Assembly (NCBI GenBank): GCA_050084515.1
Contig: CM114274.1
Location: forward strand, 23,808,001-23,872,000
From: Blasia pusilla
Taxonomy: Eukaryota > Marchantiophyta > Marchantiopsida > Blasiales
Length of the DNA stretch: 64,000 bases
Direction of reading: 5' to 3'
Position 1 is the first letter of the stretch, and the number at the start of each line of letters is the position of its first letter. Below the pieces are notes generated by a model. That model was not told where the DNA came from and did not search any database. It saw only the letters and a list, made by a program, of their open reading frames with translations. The position numbers and the translations under genes were made by a program. Below, piece by piece: positions 22,481-34,267 of this stretch.

Positions 22481-22754
22481 CTAGAACTCAAAGTCAATGA
22501 TCGATGTACCTGCTAGCTTCTCAGTGAATTCGGAATAAGAGGCTCGGCACCTACTCTCTTCAAGGCTTCGTCGGCCTGCAATACCCAACCAAAGAAAATA
22601 AGCAAACTCGAAAATGATATCCACCAGAAGATGGGCCTTCAACGTCAGATTATACCAAGCCTTCCACCTTTCCAACGAGCTAAAAAAAGGGGCGTACGAC
22701 CAAGAGCGAAAAGTCGATGAGCATTTTTGCTAGTGCTTGACTCGGAGTCACAGG

Positions 22755-25700
22755 TCAAATTTTCCAGTGGTCCAGGAGGGAAAGACGAACCATTTTCTCC
22801 CAGTTCGTCGTCAAGATGAGAACGATCAGCAACAGAACTTGAACGGATTGCCCGACAAGATGCCCCATCCACACACCCTATGGACAGTAAGCACTCCAAT
22901 CAGTACACGACGTTCCTTGTATTTCCATTGAATGATCGAAAGCTAAAATGTTCATTTGGAAGGTTGATAACTCCCTATAAGTCGGATTCTGCCAACCCGT
23001 GCATAAACCGACTTGACTACAGTCTAGAGTGACGATCAATCCCCCATGTTAGAACTTTTCTTTGATAAGAAACTTCTGTGGACGCGATAGTGGAGCAGAA
23101 CCTCAAGAAAGATTAAAGAGAATCTTGGATACACATACCCATGCATACAATTTCAGCGAAAATCCAAGAAAGAGTCCCGCCGGAATCCCAAAGATGTAGA
23201 AGGCTGTCAAATTAATGTAGGCACCGGCATCTTGTCGGCCACATCCTCGTGCGATACCTTCGATCAGTTCAAACAAACACTTTACATTTGATGAAATTTT
23301 TTCGGCGAACAGATTATGCAGCAAAAACACAATGGATCGAAAGTCAACGTGATCCACCGACCTGAAAGAACACCTTGAATCCCATCAGTGAGGGCTGATA
23401 GGGCAATCAAAGGCATAAGGTCCGCTACGCTCTGCACGATTTCATTGACACCGGAAAATGCTTTTCCCCATACGTTTCGAGCCAGAATCATGGAACATGC
23501 AATTATGCAAGCTGATAGTACTGATAGGCCTAAGACCACCATCCCGGCCAACTGGGCTTCACCTGCACGATAAGCTCCTAGCTCATTTGACACCCTCGTA
23601 CTGCAAAATGAAGTAAAATTATGTTAGAAACATGCACCTGATTCACACGCTCCGTAAGATCGTCGCAGATTGTTCGCTCAAAGTGATTTCTGCAGTAATA
23701 CCTGACAGAGTATCACGAATTTCGGCTCCAGAAAGTTCGCAATAACTGCAGAGGAGAGCTACGCCTTCGATCTTACGCATGGAGACAACAAAAAGCTCTT
23801 GGAACTCAAAGAAAATGGATATACGGAAAAGAAAGCAAGTCCTAGTCCTAGATTCATTGCAGAGGATTTCCACGCGTTCAATCGTAAGCGTGGAGATCGC
23901 ACGCTCTTATAACACAAAGCATCGATGTACAGAAAAGGAACCAAGTCCAAGTCCTAGATTCATTGCCCAAAGCTGCTGCACATCTGGAGGCTCTTAGAAG
24001 TTCGGAGAGAATATCGCGCGAGTTGAATTCTCATGTCTCCTTCCTACTCTTTCCGTGGTTCAAGCGAATAACAACCACTAGAACTTCGGTACGGTTTCCT
24101 AAGAATGAGTTAATGCAGCTCCTGGAGGTAGGTCCTGCAGCCTACCAGCACGGGAGAAAAGCACCAGTCTCATGAATCCTAGAATTATGATCGGTCAAAC
24201 ATTGACCACCAAGGAATCAGAATTGGAACGAAAGGAGTCGTGAAAAACTAGAGGCAAAACCGGTCAGGAAGGAGAGACCCGTTAAAGAACCAAATCTCTG
24301 CCCGCAGAGTCTGCTGGCTCAGAAGCGAGGTAGAATTCACTAAATTTAATTAGTTTCTGCCACAACCTTGCGGCCAGACCCCAAAAAGCAGCGCTAAACC
24401 ACATGAAAGAAAACCGGATAAAGAAAGCACCTTACGGCAGCGCTAAGTCCAGTTGGTATCATGAATGCCAGGTTTGTCGTAGTAAGTCTGCATGAATTGA
24501 AGCAAATCAAATGTTTTGCAAATCTCTCCAGATAAGAGTCACCCAACTGAAGCCGCATCGCAGCTTACATTCATTAAGCTAGTCAAAGTAATTAAGTTTT
24601 CCCCAGATAAGAATCATCCAACTATAGCAGCATCGGATCTTACCGAAGCAAACAATTGAATTGAGGGTACATGCAAGGGACTCCCCTAATGATTGGAGTA
24701 CAATGGAGCATCAAATAGAGCTAGAACTGGAATGAGTCGAGACCCCATCATGTTCAGAACAGTCAACAAATTCTCAAATAAGTTGAACAAGCTCGATAGA
24801 AGCACCATACATTGACAGCCTACATCCAACTGACCTCCAGATAGACGTGTAAACATCCTGGGAAAAACAGTTGTCTCGTGAGGGGAACCATACCCGATTG
24901 ACAGCAGCGACAGCTGGAGCTGTGGATTAGGCATGAGCCCAGAAGCAAGCAACAGAAACTCTAACGCCCAGCACTCCAAGCTGTAAACCGAGATCACATG
25001 GTTACCGAATTTTGCTGCGATTAGTTGGACAAACCGTGATCACAGGCAAGCCCGGTGCATAAAGTCTGAATTCAGGATCTCAAAAGGGAGAGGCTGGCGT
25101 GGGGACTTAAACAAGCCGGACCTCAAAATGAACGCCAGAGATGGTCTACCAGAGATGGACGCTTCAATTGATATTTACCATTTATATGATGCGCGCTTCT
25201 TCTTGTAAAGAGATTTCTTAGAAACAGACCTCAGAAACGGTGGCATTCATTCATGAGCAACTCCTATGATCAGTTTCTGTTCAGCTATTTCTTGGGCTCG
25301 GGCCACGCGAATGACTTTGAAAGCTCGAAAAAAAGAGATACCAAAACATACCAAAACATTATTGTGGAAGGAATGGCGAGCCTCGTATACAATGTCACGC
25401 AGCGAATAGCCTCCCAAGAGAAACCAGTCCACGTGTCTTTGAATCTGCTAGAACTCCAGGTGTAAACGCAAACCAGAAGCAGTAAGAAAGAGTAAGAGAC
25501 TGTGATAGAAAGCGCCCCTCCTTCGAAACCAAGCCCCAGAATATTCATGAGGACGTGGCAATTGCCAATATGGAATACCACCGCAAGAAGGGTAAATAGC
25601 ATTAGTGGTATCACGACACTTTGCGTCTGCATGAATTTCACGAGAGGCTGTATAATGGCTGCACCAAAGATCCCTGGCGTCACCACTTCAAGTACCGACC

Positions 25701-26451
25701 CGCCATCCTGGCGATCTCGGGGTCCTGTCCCAGTGCTTTGAATACAACTTCCACATTCATCCATAGGATGAGCATCGGTAGGCCTGCCGCGACACTCACA
25801 ATCCATGCAGATTGCAAGTATACTCCCAATAAGTGATACATTTTGGCTCCATAAGCTTGTCCACATAGTGTCTCCAGTGTGCTCGCTAGACCAAGCTTCA
25901 AAATAGCCACCAAACACAATTCGGAGAAGTCCTCAATGAGATTCCAATGTGGGATTGTCGTAATGGATTTGAAAATGACGCGATTTTCTAAATTTCTGGA
26001 TCTATATGGTTTAGCCAATGGTCTGAAAGCTTCTATCGTCAATCATGATGAAGATCAGCAGCGTGAATTCCAGTTAGAAACCTACCATAACGGTAAACCA
26101 CGTGACATTCGCAAACGAGGTTGCTATGGAGGCACTTGAGAGCTCCAGTTCTCCCAAGTGACCTACGAACATGAGGGTGATAGTTGAGATGGCGAATCCG
26201 CCTACATTGAATAAGACCAGTGGCCAGGCGAGCGAGCACGACGATTTTACTTCGGAAACCACCAATGATCCCGATGAGAGCGTCCCATCAAGTGTCTCCA
26301 CCAAAATTGGCTTCGCGGCTTTCAGATCTAAGACTTCCCCATCTGCCCGGATTTGCTGTTGTGAGCAATTTGAGTCTTTGGATGAAGTCTCGATGTTCCG
26401 AGAAGTTGGATCCGGAAGCATCGCTTCTGTCAATGAGCTAGAGAACGGCAT
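22755..26451 (-). CDS. MATE (DTX-type) efflux transporter, seven exons, one frameshift
   Basis: Exons on the minus strand: 26451-26086, 25895-25352, 24980-24894, 24487-24431, 23600-23362, 23257-23139 and 22877-22755, all with GT-AG introns and matching phases; the 87-nt and 57-nt exons are typical of plant MATE genes. The 511-residue product has about 12 membrane helices. Landmarks are FVGHLGELELSSASIA (TM1-2 loop), GLASTLETLCGQAYGAK, ALGQDPEIARMAGRY, CLECWALEFLLLASGLMPNP, STRVSNELGA, GVLSG/IARGCGRQDAGAY and the closing TTNWEKM. MATE proteins export metabolites or cations in exchange for H+ or Na+, in plants at the plasma membrane or vacuole. One base appears missing near 25682: the reading ends GRYLKW-stop and the next frame resumes TPGIFGAAI. 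This is either a real inactivating mutation or an assembly error in a 'tgg(g)tg' run. The rest is clean, so decay is recent if real. A minus-strand frame 26901-26575 lies upstream and may be leader sequence. The substrate is unknown. Confidence 0.88.
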
Positions 26452-27597
26452 TTCTCGTTCCGCAAGGATCTAGAGGATGTACCCAAGATGAAGATCAATT
26501 TTGCTCCGATCGCCTCGCCAGCCACCTGATTGGAAACTCAAGCTGACTGAGTCAATCTACTGGCACAATTCAATCTAAAGGATCGCGTAACTATCAACAA
26601 TCAATTCCTGCGATCCCTCTCGTCGTTCAAGCGACAGATCTGCATCACCTTCCGGGACTCCTCGACGACCTACGTGCCACACCCTCCTTCCGATCTTGCC
26701 CTGCGCGTTTCGAGTCTTCAATTTGATTAAGCTGTTCAGTGCTGTGGATCGACTCTGTCTTACACTCACGCACAATTCGATGCCTCCTATTACAGGCAAT
26801 CTCGCCACCGGAGCACACGAAGGCCCTGACTCGCCATCGTCACGATCCATCCTCTTCCTAGCACGAGAAAAGAAGGACACAAGAATAAATTCGACTTCCA
26901 TCCGTGATTAGGGGATTCTCAAGTCAATTCTGATTTTTCCCGAAAACTTCGTTACTTAAAACGCGGAGAGGTGCTCCGTTACGTCGGAAGGCTTTTCTAC
27001 CAAAGGCCAATGGCCAATGGTTGGAGGGGCACGCTTGCACGATCGGATTTCTCGTGTTCTCGGTATTTTTGGTGTTCCCACTAGTACATACTAGTTAGGT
27101 GTTTTTTTCTAATTATTTGAAAAAGAAATTATAAAAAGAAATTTATACAACATCATATATATGAAAATTTTTATTAGCGTGAATTGTATAAAAGGGTTCA
27201 ATGATAGAAATAGCACTTCTATGGAGTTGATAAAACCTATTATTTGCCACGAGAGATTAGGATGATAAGGAGCATATTTTAATCTTTTGTCAAATTTTAT
27301 TTTTGATTTATTAATAGTCCTAGTAAAATTTCCACACATAAAAATTTCATATACGAAGATCAAAAAGTAAGCGTGGTATGAAAATATTTTCCAATATTTA
27401 TGCATGTAATGATCTCATCATCTATGACATGTTGCATGAAAGCCAAAATCATTAAGCAAGTTCCATTTGCTTGTCATTTTGCTCCATTCATATTTCTTAC
27501 TAACATGATTGGTACACCTGACGATAAGCATGTGTTGAGAAGCATTTGAACTTGAAGTTAATTAGAAATGGAATCCACACTAAAATAGATATGCTCC
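26452..27597. other. MATE upstream region and AT-rich spacer
   Basis: 26452-27060 is moderately GC-rich and probably holds the MATE promoter and leader; a 108-codon minus frame (26901-26575) has no recognised domain. From 27060 to 27597 the sequence is strongly AT-rich without coding similarity. It stops abruptly where Gypsy copy A begins at about 27598. Confidence 0.45.
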
Positions 27598-28896
27598 TAG
27601 ATGAGGAGGAGGAGTGAAGAGAAGCTACTTCCTCTTTCACTAGTGATGTTTTAAGTGGGGTCACTCGCACTCGAGCAGTTGTACCATCTAGTCGGGTTCG
27701 TCCCAGGTTAAGCCATGTGGTTGAGTTCTTTGCTGAGTTGAGGGTGAGCTACCAAGGGTACGGACGGAGAAGTTGAGGAGCATCCATGACTTCCAGAGGT
27801 GCCTGAGTGAGAGTTTGCGTGAGGCTTACACTCGCTCGCGTAGGTTGATCAACGTCACTCAGTGGATGACAGAGGCTCAGGCTATCCAATTACGATTCGC
27901 GATGTTGGACCGGACCCTACGGACACGGGTGCGGGAGGAGTGCTATGTATGAAAATCTCCTCTACTTTGAGAGATGTTTTTAGGACCGCCGAGAACATTG
28001 AGCGTAATATGGCAGAGGAGAGCATAGCCACCATGGGTTCTGGGCTAGAGTAGTCACAATTGTTTGCACCACCTATGCAGCAACATGGACTCTAAGTTCG
28101 AGTGACTGTGGCACCACGAGCTCAGGGAGGATAGCGGGAGGCCGTGCCACAGACACCTGCGCCTTCATATGCGGCTCAGCAGCAGGCACCTACTATTACT
28201 TGTTGGTCATGTGGTGGAGCCCATTGAGTGCGCGATTGCACTCGTTAGGGTCATGGACGTGTGCCTCAACATGGAGGAGGAGATGTTGCTACACTAGGAG
28301 GTTATTAGTGTGACTATTGTCAGAGGTATGGTCATACACGCGCCAGATGTTTCAGCTTACATCCTAAGTTATGTCTAGACCGAGGGCCAGAGAGAGCACC
28401 TGAGCGAGTAGCCGGTCCGGGTGGGCCTAGAGATCGTGCACCAGGTAGTCCCGTTGGAGGATGAGGAGCTGGAGTTGCTCGACAGGGTGGTGGAGCTGCG
28501 AGTGGAGGAGGTAGAGTCCCACCACCTACACGCGTCGAGGGAGACGTCGGACGTGACGTTAGGATGGCTGCTCGTATACATTAGCTACAAGAGCAGATTG
28601 CTACTATGGCATTTAGATTACCCGATGCCAGATCCGTGGCATCAACATCATATGGAGCAGCGAGAGATATGGAGGATCGTGGTTAGATGTGCGGGGTTGC
28701 CTAGATGGAGGCCGCCGTAGTTGTGAGGCGTGGAGCAATTGCAGAGTTGGATCCACAGCAAGGGGAAGCCAAGAAACAGACAAGGCTTCCTCAGTCTATA
28801 ACATTTTCCGAAGCGATGAGGACCCCATAGATGGATCCTGATCAGAGTTCCTAGAGAGTTGGTGATATTTTTGGTGTGCATGCTTAGGAGGGGCAT
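27598..28896 (+). pseudogene. Gypsy copy A: gag with two zinc knuckles
   Basis: It starts abruptly compared with copy B, so the 5' end of the element is lost. In shifting frames it reads like a Gypsy gag (LREAYTRxRRLIN-type capsid helix near 27815-27860), then a first knuckle C-x2-C-x3-H-x4-C at 28201-28239 and a second C-x2-C-x4-H-x4-C at 28309-28350. A linker rich in Arg, Gly and Glu follows. Frequent stops, many of them TAG or TGA, show it is dead. Nucleotide similarity to 50050-51400 is high throughout. Confidence 0.75.
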
Positions 28897-29690
28897 GTAT
28901 GGAGCAAGTTGTTGGGGACAGCCACCGTTGTGTATCGCGCTCCTTTATTTTCTCCTTCCAATGTTATGATGTTGGGAGGTACGCCTGCAGAGGTTTTCCG
29001 GCTGGCCGCTATGCTACGTGAGCATGGAGTTGGAGTCCGTGCATCACGTTCAGAGGTGATTACAGAAGAGGTGATGGACCGGCCCTTGGAGCGGATGTAA
29101 GTGCCTTCCACGTCAGATTCATGGCAGGCTACGGCTACTAGGATGGCGGAGATGCCCGCTAGACCCACGATAGAACGTGCCATGGTTTCTCCTGGTGTTG
29201 TGTTGCAGGATAAGCGGGGAGAGGTCTTCCATTTGGTGAGTCCCGGAGGTAGAGCTTTTAGTCCATTGCGCGTCTTGTGGGATTGAGGAGCGCAACCCCT
29301 GATGTTGGGGAAAGCGTCATTCACAGGATTGGTCTTGACGAGAGCCGATATGGAGCATTGTCCATTCCGGATACAGACATCCTTGGATGGAGCGAGTACC
29401 ACAAAGTATATCACCCAATAGGAGGTCTTGGTGAGGATTTGCCGGGGACATCCTACAGATGAGTCTGTGGTGTAAGCCAAGGCGATAGTGACTAATGCAG
29501 AGTCCTACGACGTCTTGGTTAGTGGAGGAGTGTTATACCCGATGGGGTTTTCCTTAGATTACTAGGAGGAGTCAACGTCCTACAAACCAAGATGGCAATC
29601 AAGTGATGGGCGCCTTAGCTCATTACCCGTTCAATTCACAAGTGTAGTGATCGAGCGACGGCCAGGAGAGATGGCGACCTTAGTAGCATT
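28897..29690 (+). pseudogene. Gypsy copy A: aspartic protease region
   Basis: The frame 28909-29100 (LFSPSNVMMLGGTPAEVFRL) and its continuation carry the protease. The catalytic D-S/T-G triplet reads D-stop-G: GAT TGA GGA at 29281-29289, followed by AQPLMLGKASF. Downstream come CPFRIQTSLDGAST and VTNAESYDVLVSGG, matching the second half of a retropepsin. The TGA at the active-site position is also present in copy B at 51795-51797. Confidence 0.65.
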
Positions 29691-29695
29691 TAGCA

Positions 29696-30930
29696 TTGCG
29701 ATCACCTGGTGATTTGATTGAGGGACATTTCCATGCAGAGGATACTCCCATTCTTGATATTTCTATGGAGAGGAGTGTCATGGTAGTCGCATTAGTCCGT
29801 GGAGGAGAGGTGCCGCTTTGGGGCTCGACCGAGGAGCTTCGACGCTTAGCCACTAACAATGTGCAGACCGCGTGGAGCGAGACATTTGCACCAGACTGTG
29901 ATAGGTCAGAGGAACCCCAAGTGGGCAGGAGTGCTGCTATGACCCCTTTGGACACCACCCCGATTGTGTGGTGCATCCCAGAGAAGGGTATTCGGGTGTT
30001 GGATCTCCTTGGAGGGATTTGCACTGGGTTAGCTGTTTTTTTGCACGTTGGAGTGCGCGTGCAACAGAACTTGTATGTGGAGATTGATGATGTTGCAAGG
30101 TGTGATTCACTTCACCATGTAGCGCTGTTACGCCTCCGTTTTTCCGACTTGTTGTCTGCGTCCGCCATTCAGGATTACTAGAGTTCCCTGCCAAGGGACA
30201 TTTCATTGGTGGGGCGCAGAACTTGGAGCGGGTAGGGACCATAGACTTGGTCATTGCTGGTTGGTCGTGTTAGAGCCAATCGAGTGCTCGATGAGGTTAG
30301 CTGACACTCAGTCCATGTTGTTTTGGGAGATGATGCGGATCTTGCGATATTTACAGGAGCATCAGTTTCGTTCTCCAACATACATTTTGGAGAATGTGCC
30401 AATTTTGGGCGATTCGAGGTCCTGCATGGTGATGAGTGCACATCAAGTGCACGCATGGATTGGCCTGGCATTATTGTTAGATGCAGCAAGTGTGGATTTA
30501 CGAGCACATTGCCCGCATCTTTGGTGGACCAACTTGGTACCACATAAGGTATTGCGGAGGGCTTATGCGAGAGTGGAGCGTCCCTCCGATTTGTTGGTGG
30601 ATTCTATATTGGATCCGGGCCGTTGATCATATGCAGTGATGCACGATGATTGACCGCCGTTGATTGTGGTCAACAGGATTGGCATGCAACGAGCCGCCTT
30701 TCCCACATTGGTGAGTTTTTCCGCTTCCTCTACATTCAAGCAAGCCGGATCTAGCTTGGTTTGGGATGACCAGGTACAGAGGTTGGTGGAGCCCAACGCC
30801 GATGAGCGAGAGCAAGCGATGGGATTTCCCACAGGAGTGACGGCAGTACCATCACTATCGAAGGCATCACGATGTCATGTCTTGGGTCAGGCAATGGACC
30901 TGAATTGCTTGACATGGATTTTCAACTTAA
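29696..30930 (+). pseudogene. Gypsy copy A: DNA cytosine-5 methyltransferase domain (DNMT3-like)
   Basis: The frame 29696-30181 ends in motif I (RVLDLLGGICTGL, about 29995-30033) and motif II (LYVEIDDVAR). Motif IV reads GW-S-C at 30259-30270, where proline has become serine before the catalytic cysteine, and is followed by a TAG. Motif VI is YILENV at 30380-30398. Next come VHAWIGLALLLDAASV and a WWTNLVP stretch (motif VIII-like), and finally EREQAMGFPTGVTAV and LGQAMDLNCLTWIF (motifs IX-X). The order I-IV-VI-VIII-IX/X is canonical, not the permuted DRM order, and the LLDAASV/WWTN segment resembles DNMT3. Such enzymes transfer methyl from S-adenosylmethionine to cytosine C5. Stops at 30179-30181 and after motif IV, plus a base loss near 30295, break the gene. 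Confidence 0.82.
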
Positions 30931-31224
30931 GAGTAGCTGAGCAACGTCGTTTGAGGATGCGACAGATCACAGTTGTTGCGTTGGTGAACCCTATGTCTAT
31001 CGAGACGGTTGAGGTAGTGGCTGGGGGGAAGACCCGAGGAGATCGACACACCAGGGGTGATCGGGAGAGATATCCTTGGACTTCTTGGAATGTTTTGCAG
31101 GTACGCCAAGAGATGATAGCGACAACAGCGAGCGTGGTTCCATGGAGATGGGAGTTCTATTTTCCGAGACGAGATTGCACCATAGTAACCACCGACATCC
31201 GCGCAGGAGAGTCTTATTGTAGTC
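30931..31224 (+). pseudogene. Gypsy copy A: linker between methyltransferase and RT
   Basis: Open in the frame 30660-31259 (IETVEVVAGGKTRGDRHTRG, then DIRAGESYCSHD). No recognised domain. The same linker is found in copy B at 53460-53670 and again at 54250-54575, so it belongs to the element. Confidence 0.6.
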
Positions 31225-32640
31225 ACGATGAAGACTTGGGCACCAAATATGGCCCCTAAGTTGACAGAAGGAGAGCGGCGTCGGATACACCAATTCCTTA
31301 GGAGTTATATGAGTTTTTATGCATTTAGTATGCATGATTTAGGTATGCTGAAGGGTCCAGGGATCCGCATTGAGTTGTCAAATGACATGCCGATCTTCCG
31401 ACGACCCTACAGGTATAGTGACATAGAGAGGGCTCTGATTCAGAGTAGGAGCTAGGACTTGGTTGGAGTAGGACTAGTGGAGATGTCGCATGGAGAGTAT
31501 GCATCTGCCACTGTCATGCCCGCCAAGAAGGATGTGCATGGCAACTAGACGGATAGGCGAATGTGTGGAGATTACCGACCTATCAATTGGGAGACAAAGG
31601 CCGATAGGCATGCCATGCCTACCCCTCAGGAGATCTTTGATGTGATTGGGCATGCAAAGATCTTCAGTTCATTGGATTTGCGAGCCGAATACCATCAGGT
31701 GCATATCAGATTGGAGGACAGGCAGAAGACAACATTTTGGGGCATCGATCCTCACGCAAAAGAATTGCTTGTATTAGTGGCGGTTCTTACCATTCGGGTT
31801 AAAGAATGCCCAGATTGAGTCTCATAGGATCATGGATAGGATCTTGGCAGGTCTGAATTTTGCTAGGTGTTATATTTATGATATCGTAGTCTTTAGCGCC
31901 AAGATTGAGGAGCATGAGCGACATCTAGAGGAGGTGTTTCGACGATTGCAGTTACATGGGCTGAAGCTACATCTAGACAAGTGCAAGTTCTTCGACGACC
32001 ATATTGAGTACTTGGGTTGTACGATATATCTTGGGGGCCTTGGTGTGCAACAAACAAAGGTAGAGGCTATTTCAGGCATTCCACACCCTACAAATATGAG
32101 TCAAGTTTGTGTATTCATGGGATTGGCAAACTTCTATCGACGATACATCAAGGGTCTAAGTTCGATTGCAAAGCTGCTAATCTTGATGACCAAGGTGGAT
32201 CTGGAATGGCACTGAGGGGATAAGCAGGAGAGAGCATTTTAGATGCTCCAGGAAAGATTGACGTCCGCGCCCATATTGAGGAGACCAAGCATAGGTTGTC
32301 CTTTCTAGTTGCATACCGATTGGAGCATGTTGGAGCTTGGAGGCGTGCTCATCCAACATGATGATGATGGTAGAGAGTTCATGGTGGCTTATGCTAGTCG
32401 CTTGAACAACGCTCTAGAGATGAAGTATAGCTCGTATGAGGGTGAGTACTTGGCTGTAGTGTGGGCTCTCGCATATTTCAGATGTTATCTATTCGACAAT
32501 CCCTTTGCCATCGTAACTGATCATCAGCCACTTAAGTGGTTGATGGAGTCCGACAAGCTTAGAGGGAAGCTTGCAAGGTGGGATCTTTTATTGTTGGAGT
32601 ATGACCTCTAGGTGGTGCATAGACCAAGGATGCTCAACCA
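31225..32640 (+). pseudogene. Gypsy copy A: reverse transcriptase and RNase H
   Basis: RT begins near 31230 (PKLTEGERRRIHQFLRSY), then DYRPINWETKADRHAMPTP, FSSLDLRAEYHQVHI, LPFGLKNA and the active site at 31871-31882, which reads YIYD instead of YIDD: the first catalytic aspartate is a tyrosine (codon 31877-31879). Then EYLGCTIYLGG, FMGLANFYRRYIKG and RNase H (LHTDWSMLELGGVLIQHDDD, SSYEGEYLAVVWALAYFRC, TDHQPLKWLM). A frameshift near 31770 and several stops add to the damage. This is normal Gypsy order, after the methyltransferase and before the integrase. Confidence 0.87.
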
Positions 32641-34149
32641 AGATGCAGATGGTTTGAGCCGTAACCCATGCTCGAGTCAACAAGATACGATTGGAGCTCG
32701 TTGGCATGGTGAGAGTGATGAGGAGTTGGTGCGGGGATGGCATACGTCAGCCTCTTTTGGCTTGTTGGCTATGGAGAGCCAGATTGCTGAGACTTCGATG
32801 GCAAGGTATGATGGAGAGTCCTTAGATCCAAAGGCCGGTGAGGAGACGACAAGTGGCCAAGACATTCACGACGATGGAGTGATCTTGGAGTACTTGCGTA
32901 CTAGCAACGTCGCGAGCATAGTGGGTGCTAGAGAGCGGGATCGGATCCTATAGCGAGCCAAACGGTTTCGGTGGGAGGGCACACATGTGTTGCAAGTGTG
33001 GGAGGATGGTAGAGTGCGTGTAGTGGCTCATCCTTCGTAGAGAGCACGTTTGCTGCGTCATGCCCACGAGGAGTTGGGTCATTTTGGAGTGAAGCGGACG
33101 TATAGCTTGCTCCAGATTCAGGATTGGTGGCAAGGCATGCACATTGACGTTCAGTAGTTTGTTGCCAGATGCATGATGTGTGAACGAGTCTGAGCATCGT
33201 TCAATGCTCCGACTCCAGAGCTGCATCCACTTCCGATCATGGGTTTAGGTTATAGATGGAGTTTGGATTTTGCAGGACCTTTGCCTTTGATAGAGTGCCA
33301 TAGTCGTTATGTGTTGGTGATGATCAAGCACTTCTCAAAGTGGATAGAGTTGGTTGCATTGCCTGACAAAGCAAGTGAGGGAGTAGCGTATGCCTTCCTA
33401 GATTGAGTGGTGAGATATTACGGCCCACCAGCTGAGGTGTTGACAGATCAGGGTACAGAGTTCCGAGGGGAGTTTGAGGCCTTGTGTGATTAGGCACTAA
33501 TCAACCACGGCACTACTTTGCGAGATCATCATGAGGCGGATGGACTAGCGGAGCGAGTGGTGCAGACGACGAAGAGAGGACTACGCAAGTATGGCTTGTA
33601 GAGAGGTCACCTAGGAGATTGGGACCTTCAGTTTCCGTGGTTGGCGATGGGATACAGATTCCGCAGGCAGGCATCCTTAGCGTCTTTCTCACCGTTCTTG
33701 TTGCTCTATAGCCGAGAGCCAGATTTACCTACGGCCATTCGTCGAGATATTGGTGAAGTGTTGAACCTTCATGACCCTGATGTATGGATGCGAGCATGTT
33801 CTCTAAGCACTGAGTTGATCGGAGAATGATGCCCATGGCATTTGAGAACTTTGCAATTGCGCAATCTCGGGATACGTTGAGATATGCGACTATTCACGGA
33901 GGTGATTATCGACCTGCTATCCGAGGGTTTCATCATGGAGACTTTGTCTACTTGCAGCAGACCGCACCCACGACAATGGATGTGACTGCAGGGCGCACCA
34001 TCTTGAGAGTGCGTGAGGTTTTGCCATCCGGTGTTCTCTTATTGGAGGGACGCGATGGTATGGTTTGGAAGGACCATGTGCGTAACTATGCGCCATTTCA
34101 TCTTCCAAACATTGATCCAAGCTTAGCAATAGTTCCTACATGCTTGCGA
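32641..34149 (+). pseudogene. Gypsy copy A: integrase with C-terminal domain
   Basis: Zinc-binding domain HAHEELGHFGVKRTY ... FVARCMMC (33060-33185), catalytic core GYRWSLDFAGPLP, VLTDQGTEFRGEF and DHHEADGLAERVVQ giving D, D and E, then LLLYSREPDLPTAIRRDIGE. A frame change at 33829 leads into GDFVYLQQTAPTTMDV, ILRVREVLPSGVLLLEGRDG and WKDHVRNYAPFHLPNID, a GPY/F-like C-terminal domain. Several in-frame TAG and TGA codons are present. The integrase would insert the cDNA in the nucleus. Confidence 0.85.
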
Positions 34150-34267
34150 TGTATGTTGTGTGATCCTGCCCGTGGTGCAGCACTATGCTAGTCTATGATG
34201 GATGTTCGAGAGGATGGCATATGCATATATGGTATGTTTGACGGTATAGGGTTTGTGTCCCAAATGT
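34150..34267 (+). pseudogene. Gypsy copy A: PHD finger remnant at the integrase end
   Basis: C-M-L-C at 34150-34161, a frame change, then DGCSRGWHM (Trp-His-Met at 34214-34222) and CPKC at 34256-34267, in the spacing order of a C4HC3 PHD finger. The middle H-x2-C half and the conserved LTPPL segment are lost by a small deletion. Copy B keeps that part. PHD fingers read histone H3 tails. Confidence 0.6.

Noticed and set aside
26575-26901. 108-codon minus frame upstream of MATE as a separate gene
   Set aside because: No domain, basic low-complexity content, and it sits where the MATE leader or promoter is expected.
29696-30930. Chromomethylase or DRM host gene broken by Gypsy insertion
   Set aside because: The domain has the same place and linkers in two copies, no introns, no chromodomain or UBA domain, and a non-permuted motif order.
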